The notes: generated from the letters alone by a model not told the origin. A DNA stretch of 64,000 bases from Pseudooceanicola sp. HF7 (GCF_011806405.1 NZ_JAATOW010000018.1:1-64000), one strand, 5' to 3'; counted from the stretch's first letter, positions 9,063 to 17,596 are shown. Program-made: numbers and translations.

Positions 9063-9878
9063 TCAGGCCTGTTCGGTGACCCGGCCCGTGGCCCGGGCGG
9101 TGGTGGAAGTGACGGCCTCGTTGAACTCTGCCAGCCCGTCCAGGCCGTAGATGTCGCGCACCACGTCATCGGTCAGCTGGAACGGCGTGCCGTCGAACAT
9201 CACCCGGCCCGCGCGCATGGCGATGATGCGGTCGCAATAGGCGCGCGCCGTGTCCAGCGTGTGCAGGTTGACCAGCACGGTCAGCCCGTCTTCGCGGTTG
9301 ATCTGCCGCAGCCCGTCCATCACCCGAGAGGCATTGGCAGGATCGAGGCTGGCGATGGGTTCATCGGCCAGCATGATCCGGGGGCGCTGCACCAGCGCCT
9401 TGGCGATGGCCACGCGCTGCTGCTGCCCGCCAGAGAGCGTGCCGGCCCGTTGCAGGGCCTGGGGCAGCAGGTCCAGCCGGTCCAGCGCCTCGATCGCCAT
9501 GGCGCGTTCGGCATCGCTGAAGCGCATCGCCATGGAGGACAGGAACCCGTGGTCCGCCAGCCGCCCGATCAGCACGTTGGTCAGCACGTCAAGCCGGTCC
9601 ACCAGGTTGAACTGCTGGAAGATCATCGCGCAGTCGCGCCGCCAGTTGCGCAGCGCGCGCCCCCGGAAGGCGCTGACCTCTGCCCCGTCGAAGAAGATCG
9701 CTCCGGAGGTCGGTTCGACCAGCCGGTTGATCAGCCGCAGCATGGTGGATTTGCCCGCGCCGGAGCGCCCGATGACGCCGACGAATTCGCCGGGCTGGAT
9801 ATCCAGCGTGGCCTTGTCGACGGCGGTCGTGGCACCGAATTGTCGGGTCACGCTCCGAAGGCTGAGGGTCGCGGTCAT
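9063..9878 (-). CDS. phnC: Phosphonate ABC transporter ATP-binding protein PhnC
   Basis: A 271-aa ABC ATPase. Walker A is GRSGAGKST, the Q-loop is [15 protein letters not shown], the signature is [15 protein letters not shown] and Walker B is [13 protein letters not shown], all as in PhnC. The ATG at 9878 is chosen over an upstream in-frame start at 9914, because the family begins close to [13 protein letters not shown]. It is the first gene of the phnCDEE-transferase unit. A predicted PhnF operator lies 43 nt upstream of the start. Confidence 0.9.
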   Translation of the reverse strand: MTATLSLRSVTRQFGATTAVDKATLDIQPGEFVGVIGRSGAGKSTMLRLINRLVEPTSGAIFFDGAEVSAFRGRALRNWRRDCAMIFQQFNLVDRLDVLTNVLIGRLADHGFLSSMAMRFSDAERAMAIEALDRLDLLPQALQRAGTLSGGQQQRVAIAKALVQRPRIMLADEPIASLDPANASRVMDGLRQINREDGLTVLVNLHTLDTARAYCDRIIAMRAGRVMFDGTPFQLTDDVVRDIYGLDGLAEFNEAVTSTTARATGRVTEQA

Positions 9879-9921
9879 GGCGCTGTCTCTCCTTGCGATC
9901 AAACGGGCGATCAACCGGGTG

Positions 9922-9937
9922 ATTCATCCGAATGAAT
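9922..9937. promoter_or_regulatory. Predicted PhnF operator in front of phnC
   Basis: ATTCATCCGAATGAAT is an inverted repeat (ATTCAT and ATGAAT, spacer 4). Near-identical copies occur at 16500 and, in reverse complement, at 16695. All three lie in phn promoter regions. Assignment to the GntR/UTRA regulator encoded at 15772 is by position. Confidence 0.7.
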
Positions 9938-10049
9938 TGCCTGAGAGCGGTTTAGGCGGTGCGGGTAACAGCGTGACAACCTGCGCGTGACGCTTTGTTG
10001 ACATGGGGGGATCGGGGCGGAATTGGCGCCAGATTGGCCCCGTTTCCAG

Positions 10050-10081
10050 GCACAAAGAAGGCGGCCCCGTCCCGGGCCGCC
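10050..10081 (-). terminator. Intrinsic terminator after phnM
   Basis: On the minus strand a 7-bp GC stem (GGCGGCC and GGCCGCC, loop 8 nt, at 10060-10081) is followed by TTCTTTGTG, 31 nt after the phnM stop codon. It separates the phnF-to-phnM unit from phnC, which has its own predicted operator. Confidence 0.65.
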
Positions 10082-10112
10082 GATTGTCGTGTGGCTGAAA
10101 AGCAGGTGGCGG

Positions 10113-11285
10113 TCAGGCCACGGTGCGCAGCGCGGCGCCTGCGCCCTGAAGCGTGCCGTTGGCATAGGCGGTTTCGCCCTGAACCAGCGTCAGCGCCACC
10201 CGGTCGGCGGCATCGACCACCACCAGGTCGGCGCGTTTGCCCGCCACCAGCGCGCCGCGATCTTCCAGGCCCAGGGCGCGGGCCGGGTTCACCGTGGCCA
10301 GCCGCGCGGCCCCGGCCAGCCCGTCCGGATCGTTTTGGGCCAGCGCGCGGATCGCGGGCAGGAGCGCGGCCGGGTGGTAATCCGCCGCCAGGATCGACAG
10401 CCGCCCCGCCGCATGGGCCTCTCGCGCCGAAAGGTTGCCCGAGTAGCTTTGCCCACGCATGGCATTGGGCGCGCCCATGGCGGTCATCATGCCGGCGGCC
10501 ACCGCGGCCTCTGCCGCCTCCATCGTGACGGGGAATTCCGCGATCACCGCGCCCAGGTCGGCCATCAGGCGCGCCTTGTCCGCGGTATCGTCGTCGTGGC
10601 TGGCGATGGCCACGCCATGGGCCCGGCACAGGCGCGCCACTTCCTGGATATTGGCCAGCAGCTGTTCCTGCGGGCGGGCGCGTTCGGCCATGGTATCGGC
10701 CACAAGCTTGCGCGCGTCGCTTTCGGTGATGCCGTTCTGCGCCGCCTTGTTGCGGATGTGGACCTCCAGGTTGCGATATTGCCCCTGCCCCGGCGTGTGA
10801 TCCATCAGCGACACCAGGTCCACCTGCGCATCCGCGAGAAGCTGCGCCAGCACGCCCACCGCATTGTCGAAGGTGATGTCGAAGCGGGCATGGATGCGGT
10901 GATCGACCCGGCAGGCGGCGCGCGCGTCATGCAGGGCGCGGATCACTTCGGAGGTATGTTCGTAAGAGCGCCTTTCGCCCTGCGCCACCCCGCGCGAGAA
11001 GGAGACCGAGGCATAGGCCGTGGTCACGCCGCTGGCCGCCAGCCGGGCATCCAGCGCGTTCAGCGCCACCGGCATGGGGAAATGCACGTTCGCGCGCGGC
11101 TCAAGCTCCTGTTCGATCATGTCGCCATGCATGTCGATGAAGCCGGCAAAGATGGTATGGCCCGCGCCCTTGAGCCCGCCGGGCACCGGGTGATCGGTGA
11201 TCTCCGCGATGCGGCCCTCTTCGATGCGCAAGGAGCCGCGCGTGACGGCATCGGGCAGGACTAGGGTGAAGTCAGACAACCACAT
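10113..11285 (-). CDS. phnM: PhnM, ribose 1-phosphonate 5-triphosphate diphosphatase
   Basis: A 390-aa metal-dependent amidohydrolase of the PhnM family, which removes pyrophosphate from the 5-triphosphate of the ribose-phosphonate intermediate in the C-P lyase pathway. Visible family motifs are GFIDMHGD (metal-binding His-x-Asp), VSLMDHTPGQGQ, ASHDDDT, GAPNAMRGQSYSGN and LAADYHP. Its start overlaps the phnL stop region by 14 nt. In many alphaproteobacterial operons phnN lies near here; no phnN is present in this window. A second PhnM paralog is encoded at 19904. Confidence 0.88.
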   Translation of the reverse strand: MWLSDFTLVLPDAVTRGSLRIEEGRIAEITDHPVPGGLKGAGHTIFAGFIDMHGDMIEQELEPRANVHFPMPVALNALDARLAASGVTTAYASVSFSRGVAQGERRSYEHTSEVIRALHDARAACRVDHRIHARFDITFDNAVGVLAQLLADAQVDLVSLMDHTPGQGQYRNLEVHIRNKAAQNGITESDARKLVADTMAERARPQEQLLANIQEVARLCRAHGVAIASHDDDTADKARLMADLGAVIAEFPVTMEAAEAAVAAGMMTAMGAPNAMRGQSYSGNLSAREAHAAGRLSILAADYHPAALLPAIRALAQNDPDGLAGAARLATVNPARALGLEDRGALVAGKRADLVVVDAADRVALTLVQGETAYANGTLQGAGAALRTVA

Positions 11286-11991
11286 CGGTGCGGGTCTCCT
11301 CTTGGGGGGCGTCGGGGGTCAGGTCGATCTCGCGGTCGATCAGGGTGGCCACGTCGCCGGGGTGGTGAAAGACGCCGATCATGGCGGTGCCGCTGGCCTT
11401 GAGCTCTGCCAGCCGGTCGATCAGCGCGGCCCGGGCAGAGGCATCCAGGGAGGCCGTGGGTTCATCCAGCAGCAGCAGCCGTTGCGGCAGGATCAGCGCG
11501 CGGGCCAGGTTCACCTTTTGCTGCTCACCGCCGGAGAAGGTCGTGGGATAAGCGGGCCAGAGCGTGCGCTTGACCCCGAAGGCCGCCAGCCAGTGGCGCG
11601 CCTGCTCCAGCGCCTCGGCCGGGTCCCGGCCGGCCTGACGCAGGGGTTCGGCCACCAGCTCCTCTGCGCTGACGCGGGGGCGCGCGCTGAGGAACTGAGT
11701 GACAAAGCCGATCTCCGTACGGCGCAGCAGTGTCACGTCCACGTCCGCGGCGCGGGCCAGGTCGATCACCCCGTGCGAGGAATGGAACAGGATCTGCCCC
11801 GATTGCGCCAGGTAGCTGCGGTAGAGCGTGCGCAGCAGGGTGGATTTGCCCGCGCCGTTGCGCCCCTTGAGCAGCAGGAATTCCCCCGCCGAGAGGGTCA
11901 GGGAGATCTCGGAGAAGGCCGCCATATGGGTGGCCAGGTGGTGCATCTGGAAGCCCTTGGACAGGCCGCGCACGTCAAGGATACATGTCAT
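11272..11991 (-). CDS. phnL: C-P lyase ABC-type subunit PhnL
   Basis: A 239-aa ABC-class ATPase of the PhnL family. It has Walker A KGRNGAGKST, WVSQFL-like FVTQFLSARPRVSA, signature TFSGGEQQKVNLARAL and Walker B LLLLDEPTASLD. In E. coli PhnK and PhnL form a stacked ABC pair on the PhnGHIJ core and act on the complex rather than in transport. It overlaps phnK by 4 nt and phnM by 14 nt, so it is translationally coupled. Confidence 0.88.
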   Translation of the reverse strand: MTCILDVRGLSKGFQMHHLATHMAAFSEISLTLSAGEFLLLKGRNGAGKSTLLRTLYRSYLAQSGQILFHSSHGVIDLARAADVDVTLLRRTEIGFVTQFLSARPRVSAEELVAEPLRQAGRDPAEALEQARHWLAAFGVKRTLWPAYPTTFSGGEQQKVNLARALILPQRLLLLDEPTASLDASARAALIDRLAELKASGTAMIGVFHHPGDVATLIDREIDLTPDAPQEETRTDVVV

Positions 11992-12785
11992 AGCTTCGCG
12001 TGAACCAATTGTTGCGTATAGGCGTGTTGCGGATCCTGGAAGACCTGGTCGGCCAGACCGGCCTCGACCACCTCTCCGCGGCGCATGACCATGACGCGAT
12101 CCGCCAGGGTGCGGATGACGCCAAGGTCGTGGCTGACGATGACCATGGTGATCCGGCGATCCTGCTGCAGGCGCTTGAGCGTGTCCAGCACCAGCGCCTG
12201 GACAGAGACATCAAGCCCCGTCGTCGGCTCATCCAGCAGCAGAAGCGCGGGTTCCAGCGCGATGGCCTTGGCCAGTTGCACGCGCTGCTGCATGCCGCCC
12301 GAAAGCTCCTCGGGCGGGGCATCCATGCGGGCCAGCGGAAACTCCGAGGCATCCAGCGCGCCGCGGGCCTTGTGGCGCAGCACGCCGAAGCGGCGTTCGC
12401 CGGCGATCAGCAGGCGTTCGGCCACGTTGCCCGAAGAGGAATGGCGCATCAGCAGGCCCAGGTGTGGGTTCTGGTAGACGATGCCGATCCGCGTGGCGCA
12501 GAGCATCCGGCGGGCAAAGCGATCCAGATCGAAAAGGTTGCCCTGCACGTCGGGCAGATCCAGCGTGTAGCTGCCCCGGTCCGGCGTTTCCTCAAGGTTG
12601 AGGCAGCGCAGGAAGGTCGATTTGCCCGACCCGCTTTCGCCCACGATGCCCAGCACCTCGCCCGGGTAGACCGTGGCAGAGACATCGCGCAGCGCCGGCA
12701 CGTCGCCATAATTCAGCGACAGGCCCTGCGCCGTCAGCAGCGGGCGGGCGGTGACCAGGCGGGGGGCGTCCATCACGGCTGTCAT
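11988..12785 (-). CDS. phnK: C-P lyase ABC-type subunit PhnK
   Basis: A 265-aa ABC ATPase of the PhnK family, related to oligopeptide-transporter ATPases. Walker A is GESGSGKST, the signature is ELSGGMQQRVQLAKAI and Walker B is LLLLDEPTTGLDVSVQ. The tail ends DPQHAYTQQLVHAKL, as expected for PhnK. In E. coli it binds the PhnJ subunits through a conserved interface. It overlaps both phnJ and phnL by 4 nt. About 20 residues precede the ABC domain; an alternative start is Met5. Confidence 0.88.
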   Translation of the reverse strand: MTAVMDAPRLVTARPLLTAQGLSLNYGDVPALRDVSATVYPGEVLGIVGESGSGKSTFLRCLNLEETPDRGSYTLDLPDVQGNLFDLDRFARRMLCATRIGIVYQNPHLGLLMRHSSSGNVAERLLIAGERRFGVLRHKARGALDASEFPLARMDAPPEELSGGMQQRVQLAKAIALEPALLLLDEPTTGLDVSVQALVLDTLKRLQQDRRITMVIVSHDLGVIRTLADRVMVMRRGEVVEAGLADQVFQDPQHAYTQQLVHAKL

Positions 12786-13693
12786 GACATCTCTCCATCT
12801 ACGTACCAGGTGGCGCCGATCCGGGTATCTTCGCCCTCGGCGGCACGGATGGTTTTCACGCCCAGGTCGCTGTCGGAGACCTCGTGCAGAGAGGTGCCAT
12901 CGGCCTGCGGGATCTCGTTCATGAAAAAGCCGCGCGCGCCGGAACGGTGGCAGGTCAGGCCCGCGTGGTCCTCTACCCGGTAGGGCACGTCGTCAAAGAC
13001 CAGCGGTTCGACGCGGGTGAAGGGCGGCACCGCGTGCAGGCGCTTTTCGCGCCCCGCCGACAGCAGGGTCAGGTGGCGGGCCATGTGCAGCTTGGGCACG
13101 TCCCAGCGCGGGATCGGCGAGGGCGTCATCACGTGGCGCCCGTTCACCAGGCTGGGATAGGAGGCCCCCTGCATCACCCGGCCCGAGCGCACGATCTGCT
13201 CGTAAAGCTGCAACCACATGCGCCCGTAATCGGCATCCGCATGCATCTGGCGCGCGATGGACATGTTGGGCTGGACGGAGCGCAGCGGCTCCGGGTTGGG
13301 GACCTGGAGCACAAGCACCTGGTCCTCGCGCAGGCGCTCTTCGGGGATGCGGTGGCGGGACTGGATCAGGTCGGCCTGCAGCGTATCGGTGGTCACCGGC
13401 GCCCCCGACACGCTTGCCAGGAACTTGCGGATCGAGGCGGCGTTGACGCTGTCGTCCGCGCCCTGGTCGATCACCTTGATCCGGGTCCGCGGCGTCACCA
13501 GCGTGCAAGAGACCTGCAGCCCCCCGGTGCCCCAGCCGCGCGCCATGGGCACTTCGCGGCTGGCATAGGGCATCTGGCAGCCGGGCACGGAAATCGCCTT
13601 GAGCATCTTGCGCCGGATCTCGCGCTTGGCCGATCCGTCAAGGAAGCCATAGGCCATGGGCTCCCAATCCTTGGTCAGGGATTGCAGGGTCAT
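12782..13693 (-). CDS. phnJ: PhnJ homolog lacking the canonical C-P lyase cysteines
   Basis: A 303-aa homolog of the radical-SAM C-P lyase subunit PhnJ. The core is well conserved: KAISVPGCQMPYASREVPM, GWGTGG, VIDQGADDSVNAASIR, SRHRIPEERLREDQ, PSPIPRWDVPK and AGREKRLHAVPPFTRVE. Gly38 aligns with the E. coli glycyl-radical residue Gly32. In the C-terminal region E. coli has EPCAICG and VCSDTDYC, but this protein reads LTCHRSG and HEVSDSDLG. Only Cys248 (matching Cys241) remains; Cys244, Cys266 and the catalytic Cys272 are Ser, Val and Gly. Cys39 and Cys63 are the only other cysteines. The frame is intact and coupled to phnI and phnK, so this is not simple decay. Whether it can cleave C-P bonds is open. 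Confidence 0.85.
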   Translation of the reverse strand: MTLQSLTKDWEPMAYGFLDGSAKREIRRKMLKAISVPGCQMPYASREVPMARGWGTGGLQVSCTLVTPRTRIKVIDQGADDSVNAASIRKFLASVSGAPVTTDTLQADLIQSRHRIPEERLREDQVLVLQVPNPEPLRSVQPNMSIARQMHADADYGRMWLQLYEQIVRSGRVMQGASYPSLVNGRHVMTPSPIPRWDVPKLHMARHLTLLSAGREKRLHAVPPFTRVEPLVFDDVPYRVEDHAGLTCHRSGARGFFMNEIPQADGTSLHEVSDSDLGVKTIRAAEGEDTRIGATWYVDGEMS

Positions 13694-14760
13694 TCGGCAG
13701 GCTCCGCTTGCTTTGAGGGGGCCGCCCCGGCGGCGCCCGCGCGGGCATCGCGCATGGCATCCAGGGAGGACTGGAAGGTCACGTAATGGGGCAGCTTGAA
13801 GTGGATGCAGAAGCCCGAGCTTTCCACGCCCTCCGTATGATAGAGGAAGAATTCCTCTTCCGTGGCCGATCCCTTGGGCGCGCCCTTGGCGTTCAGGTCC
13901 AGGGTCGCGGCGGCGATCACCTTGACCTCGTTCCAGCCCAGGGTGGCGGCAAAGCCAAGCCCCAGCGCGCTGCCCTTCTTAGAGACGACCTCGGCCTGGG
14001 AGACCTTGACCCGGCCGGCGCTGAAGACCGTGCCGCGCGGGTGGGTGACGCGCAGATCCGCCTCTGCCAGGCGCAATTCGTTGACCGTCGGGTGGGCCTG
14101 TCCGTAGCCGCGCTGCGCGGCATAGCCCAGGGCCAGCACGCCGCCGGTTTCGGCCCGGGCCAGCGATTGCAGGCTATGGGCGCGCGGGGCAGGAAAGAGC
14201 AGCGGTTCGCGGGTGACATCGGGGATGTCGTTGCCGGTGGTGCTGTCGGCGCGGGGCGCGCTGAGCAAGCCGTTCGCCGCCTGCCAGGCCGCCACCGAGG
14301 GCTGCTGCGCCGGGGCGGGCCGGTCCGCCGGTTCGACCGGCTCGGGCCGGCTGGTCGCGCCCTCAAGCACCTCTGTCGCCAGGATGCGGTGGGCGTAATC
14401 CAGCGTCGGGCCCAGCACCTGACCTCCGGGAATATCCTTGAAGGCGGCAGAAATGCGGCGATGGGTGAACAGGCTTTCCTGGGTCACCGGCGCGGCCACC
14501 GCAAGCCGGGGCTGGGTGGTGCGCCAGGCGCGCAGCAGCAGGATCGCCTCGTAAAGTTCTCCGCCTGTCTGGGCCAGGGCGAGCGCCGCCAGATCCTCGT
14601 CATAAAGAGAGGCCTCGCCCATCACCCGGTCGATCAGATACGGCAGGGCGCGGCGCAGTTCGGCCACGCGTTCGGGCGTGATCGCGCCCATCTCTGCGCG
14701 GAACAGGCGCTGCGACTGTTCGATCGCGCGTTCCCCGCCACGGGTTGCCACATAGGCCAT
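13690..14760 (-). CDS. phnI: C-P lyase core subunit PhnI
   Basis: A 356-aa PhnI homolog, close to the E. coli length of 354. In E. coli PhnI with PhnG, H and L attaches the phosphonate to ribose triphosphate from ATP, displacing adenine. Conserved blocks are ISAAFKDIPGGQVLGPTLDY, AAQRGYGQAHP and CIHFKLPHYVTFQ; the last keeps both His residues of the HLKLPHY metal-site motif near the PhnJ active site. The N-terminus (MAYVATRGGERAI) fits the family. A Pro/Ala-rich stretch at about residues 135-170 replaces part of the E. coli middle region. It overlaps phnH by 1 nt and phnJ by 4 nt. Confidence 0.88.
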   Translation of the reverse strand: MAYVATRGGERAIEQSQRLFRAEMGAITPERVAELRRALPYLIDRVMGEASLYDEDLAALALAQTGGELYEAILLLRAWRTTQPRLAVAAPVTQESLFTHRRISAAFKDIPGGQVLGPTLDYAHRILATEVLEGATSRPEPVEPADRPAPAQQPSVAAWQAANGLLSAPRADSTTGNDIPDVTREPLLFPAPRAHSLQSLARAETGGVLALGYAAQRGYGQAHPTVNELRLAEADLRVTHPRGTVFSAGRVKVSQAEVVSKKGSALGLGFAATLGWNEVKVIAAATLDLNAKGAPKGSATEEEFFLYHTEGVESSGFCIHFKLPHYVTFQSSLDAMRDARAGAAGAAPSKQAEPAE

Positions 14761-15332
14761 CAGAGCACCTCCACGCGGGTTGAACGGGGCAGGCCCAGGA
14801 CGCGTGCGCCATCGGTTAGGAAGACCTCGAACCCCATGGGGTAGCGCATGATCCGGGCGCGGGTCTGCCAGAAGCCCTCCGGCAGGCCGGCGAGCCGCAC
14901 ATCGAGCGTGCCATCGACGCCCGGACCGCTGAGCCGCAGGGGCGCGCCCTGCCCCAGCCGGGCCGGCAGCACCAGGGTTGCGCCGTCTTCGGGGTGCAGG
15001 TCCGATCCCTGGCGCAGGTCCCCCAGCAGGTCGGGCGTGGCAAGGCCGTCAAGGAAGAGGTGATCGGCGGTGCGGGGCGTCCCCGGCGCGGCCCCGCTGC
15101 GCGCCGCGTGGCGGGCGAGCTCAGGGTTTTCGCAATGGACCGTGCATTCCCGGTCGATCAGCGCATCGATCAGCGCCGCATGGGCGGGATGCGCCAGGCC
15201 GGCAGGCAGATCGTCCGGGTCAAAGGGGGGCAGATCGCGCGGCAGGCCGGGACGCGACAGGGCCCACATCAGCGCGTCATAGGTCGCGTTGCAGCGGCTT
15301 TCAAAGGCAGAGGGCTGGGGGACGGCGGGCAT
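14760..15332 (-). CDS. phnH: C-P lyase core subunit PhnH
   Basis: A 190-aa PhnH homolog, a structural dimer-forming subunit of the PhnGHIJ core in E. coli. Family features include the opening FESRCNATYDALMWALSRPG, DRECTVHC and the ending FLTDGARVLGLPRSTRVEVL. It overlaps phnG and phnI by 1 nt each through TGATG junctions, which implies translational coupling and equimolar production. Confidence 0.85.
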   Translation of the reverse strand: MPAVPQPSAFESRCNATYDALMWALSRPGLPRDLPPFDPDDLPAGLAHPAHAALIDALIDRECTVHCENPELARHAARSGAAPGTPRTADHLFLDGLATPDLLGDLRQGSDLHPEDGATLVLPARLGQGAPLRLSGPGVDGTLDVRLAGLPEGFWQTRARIMRYPMGFEVFLTDGARVLGLPRSTRVEVL

Positions 15333-15775
15333 CAGAAGGTCTCCATCTCGACGCGGGTGGCTTCGACCCGGCGCAGCGTCTCGTGATCCTCTGCGGCCTG
15401 GATTGCGGCCTCAGAGGTGATGAAATCGTTGCAGGCCGGGACATTGCGGCCAAGCGCGACGCTCAGGTCGACCAGCGCCATGGCCATCGCCGCCTCAAGA
15501 TCGCGGCCCCGGCGCATCCCGTAGCCCTCAAGACCGTCGCAGGCGATCAGCGCCTCGCTCACCAGCACCTCGCCGAGGTGGAAATGCGTGCCCTCTGCCG
15601 TGTCGCGCATGGGCAGCATCACCAGGCCGGTGCGGTTCTCACGCACCTCGATCCCCTCCAGCGCGGCGATCAGCGGCTCTGCAAAGGCCTTGAGCCGCGC
15701 GGCATCGGCGCGCGCCAGGACCCCCAGCATCTGGTCATGGCCATGATCGGGCAAGGTGCCGATGGTCGGTGTCAT
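15332..15775 (-). CDS. phnG: C-P lyase core subunit PhnG
   Basis: A 147-aa PhnG homolog. The family pattern is recognisable in MLGVLARADAARL, RTGLVMLPMRD, HFHLGEVLVSEA, GYGMRRGRDLEAAMAMALVD and the C-terminal RRVEATRVEMETF. It is clearly diverged from the E. coli form, as is the PhnJ of this operon. In E. coli PhnG joins PhnI in the nucleosidase step. It overlaps phnF by 4 nt. Confidence 0.82.
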   Translation of the reverse strand: MTPTIGTLPDHGHDQMLGVLARADAARLKAFAEPLIAALEGIEVRENRTGLVMLPMRDTAEGTHFHLGEVLVSEALIACDGLEGYGMRRGRDLEAAMAMALVDLSVALGRNVPACNDFITSEAAIQAAEDHETLRRVEATRVEMETF

Positions 15776-16494
15776 GAGTCATCCTCGTCGAAGTTGATAC
15801 TGAATTTCACCCGCGCCGCGGACCAGATCACCTCGCTATGGGCGATCGGGGTGCCGTCGGGCAGCGCATCCACCGCGCGCACCACCATGACCGGCATGTC
15901 CGGGTGCTGTTGCAGCAGGCGCGGTTCCTCGCCGCGCGCCGGGCGGGCGTGGATGCGGGTCTCTGCGCGCAGGTAATCCTGCACGCCGTAGGACTGGTAG
16001 ACCGCCGTGGTCGAGCCCATGGCAAGGCGCCGCTGCGGGTAGTCGGGAAAGCGCGCCGGATCGTGGTAGATCTGGCCGATGTTGACCGGCACCCCATCCG
16101 CCATGGAGCGGCGGCTGGTCGCGAGGACCTCTGCACCCGGGGCAAGCTGCAAGGCCCGGGCGACACGCGGCGGGGCCGGGATGCGGGCATAGTCCAGCGT
16201 TTCGCCGGAGACGGCGATGCCCTTGGGATCGAGGTTGCCACGCAGGCGGGTGCGGCGCTTGATGGCGTAGTCGATCATGGGGCGGGCCTGCACGAAGGTG
16301 CCGCGCCCCTGCTCGACGCTGAGGTATCCGGCCTTGCCCAGCTCCGTCACCGCGCGGCGCACGCTGTGGCGGCCGGCCTGGTAGATCCGGGCCAGCTCTG
16401 GCTCTGTCGGCAGCTTGGTGCCGGGCTCCATCACGCCGTCCATGATGTCCTGCTCAATCAGGGCGCTTATCTCGCGCCAGCGGTCTCTGGTCAT
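15772..16494 (-). CDS. phnF: GntR/UTRA family regulator PhnF
   Basis: A 240-aa GntR-family regulator of the HutC/UTRA type. The N-terminal winged helix contains PTEPELARIYQAGRHSVRRAVTELGKAGYLSVEQGRGTFVQ-type features, and a UTRA ligand domain fills the C-terminal two thirds (YHDPARFPDYPQRR, MPVMVVRAVDALPDGTPIAHSE). It is the first gene of the minus-strand phn unit. A 16-bp palindrome starts 6 nt upstream of its ATG, so autoregulation is likely. No good Shine-Dalgarno sequence separates the palindrome from the ATG, which suggests a very short leader. The ligand is probably a phosphonate or pathway intermediate. Confidence 0.85.
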   Translation of the reverse strand: MTRDRWREISALIEQDIMDGVMEPGTKLPTEPELARIYQAGRHSVRRAVTELGKAGYLSVEQGRGTFVQARPMIDYAIKRRTRLRGNLDPKGIAVSGETLDYARIPAPPRVARALQLAPGAEVLATSRRSMADGVPVNIGQIYHDPARFPDYPQRRLAMGSTTAVYQSYGVQDYLRAETRIHARPARGEEPRLLQQHPDMPVMVVRAVDALPDGTPIAHSEVIWSAARVKFSINFDEDDS

Positions 16495-16499
16495 GTCAT

Positions 16500-16515
16500 A
16501 ATCATCCGAATGAAT
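16500..16515. promoter_or_regulatory. Predicted PhnF operator in front of phnF
   Basis: AATCATCCGAATGAAT differs by one base from the copy at 9922. It ends 6 nt from the phnF ATG, within the probable transcription start or leader of the phnF-to-phnM unit. A bound protein here would block that promoter. Confidence 0.65.
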
Positions 16516-16694
16516 TTCTGGCTAGTTCGGCGGTATGACAGCGCCGTGACGTTTGCAATGCAGCCGGGTGACAATCGCGGGAGGCGGAGAAATGGCCCCT
16601 GCCCCGCCCTGCCTGCACTGGCCCCGGCACTGGCCCGAAGGCAGGTTTCACAAAGCCTTCACGCCGGCGTCTTGGTCCGTTTACAGCCCGCGAT

Positions 16695-16710
16695 ATTCAT
16701 TCGGATGAAT
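16695..16710. promoter_or_regulatory. Predicted PhnF operator in front of the second phnD operon
   Basis: ATTCATTCGGATGAAT is the exact reverse complement of the copy at 9922. It lies 16 nt upstream of the ATG of the second phnD-like gene, with a GGAGG ribosome-binding site in between. With the 16500 copy it frames a ~180-bp divergent promoter region that holds no gene. Confidence 0.7.
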
Positions 16711-16726
16711 TTCACTGGAGGCTGTC

Positions 16727-17596
16727 ATGAAGATCAATTCTGTGCTGCTGGGCCTGGGCCTGGCGACATTCACCGCATTCGGCGCCAGCGCCGAAACCTG
16801 GAAACTGGCCGTGACCGACGTCGAGGGCATGGAACGGCTGCAAACCGAATGGGGGCCCTTCAAGGCCGCCCTGGAAGAAGCCACGGGCGATACCTTCGAC
16901 TTCTTCCCGGTCAACTCCCGCACCGCCGCCGCAGAGGCGCTGCGCGGGGAAACCGTGGACCTGGTCGTCTCCGGCCCGGCGGAATACGTGGTCATCAACA
17001 CGCTGACCGAAGCCCGCCCGCTGATCGGCCTGGGCCGCCCGGATTATCACTGCGCGATCATCGTGCGCGCGGACAGCGGCATCAATGTGCCCGCCGACCT
17101 CAAGGGCAAGAAGGTCGCCTTCGGCGACATCGGCTCCACCTCCAACATGCTCTGCCCGATGCAGGTGCTGGCCGATCACGGCATCGACCCGGTCAACGAC
17201 ATCGAGCGCACCCATACCTCGCGCAATATCGCGCATGAGGCGCTCAAGCATGGCGACGTGGATGCCATCGGCTCCAACGCCGGATCCTGGCTGAACGTGC
17301 GCAACGCCGAAGAGGACCTGCCCTACGGGTTCTTCAAGATGATCGCGCGCTCGGGTGATCTGCCCAACGACATGATCATGGTCGGCGCGCATGTCGACAC
17401 GGCCGCCGCCGAGGGCCTGCGCGACGCGATCCTTGAGCACAAGGTGGAGATCATCGCCGGCATCACCGCCCATGAAGAGAACGACAAATACGTCGGCATG
17501 GACCTGGTCGCGATCGAGGACGACGCCTACGATTACGTGCGCTCCATGTATGCCAACGCGGGCTACCCGCAATTCGACAAGTTCATCGGTGAGTGA
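16727..17596 (+). CDS. Second PhnD-like ABC transporter substrate-binding protein
   Basis: A 289-aa periplasmic binding protein of the PhnD/phosphonate-binding family. Signal peptide cleavage is predicted after Ala22 (FTAFGASA). Family features are FFPVNSRTAAAEALRGETVDLV, SGPAEYVV, LKGKKVAFGDIGSTSNMLCP and HGDVDAIGSN. It has little similarity to the PhnD at 8077 outside the fold, so a different ligand is likely. It is the first gene of a six-gene plus-strand operon, with a predicted PhnF operator and a good GGAGG site upstream. Confidence 0.82.
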   Translation: MKINSVLLGLGLATFTAFGASAETWKLAVTDVEGMERLQTEWGPFKAALEEATGDTFDFFPVNSRTAAAEALRGETVDLVVSGPAEYVVINTLTEARPLIGLGRPDYHCAIIVRADSGINVPADLKGKKVAFGDIGSTSNMLCPMQVLADHGIDPVNDIERTHTSRNIAHEALKHGDVDAIGSNAGSWLNVRNAEEDLPYGFFKMIARSGDLPNDMIMVGAHVDTAAAEGLRDAILEHKVEIIAGITAHEENDKYVGMDLVAIEDDAYDYVRSMYANAGYPQFDKFIGE

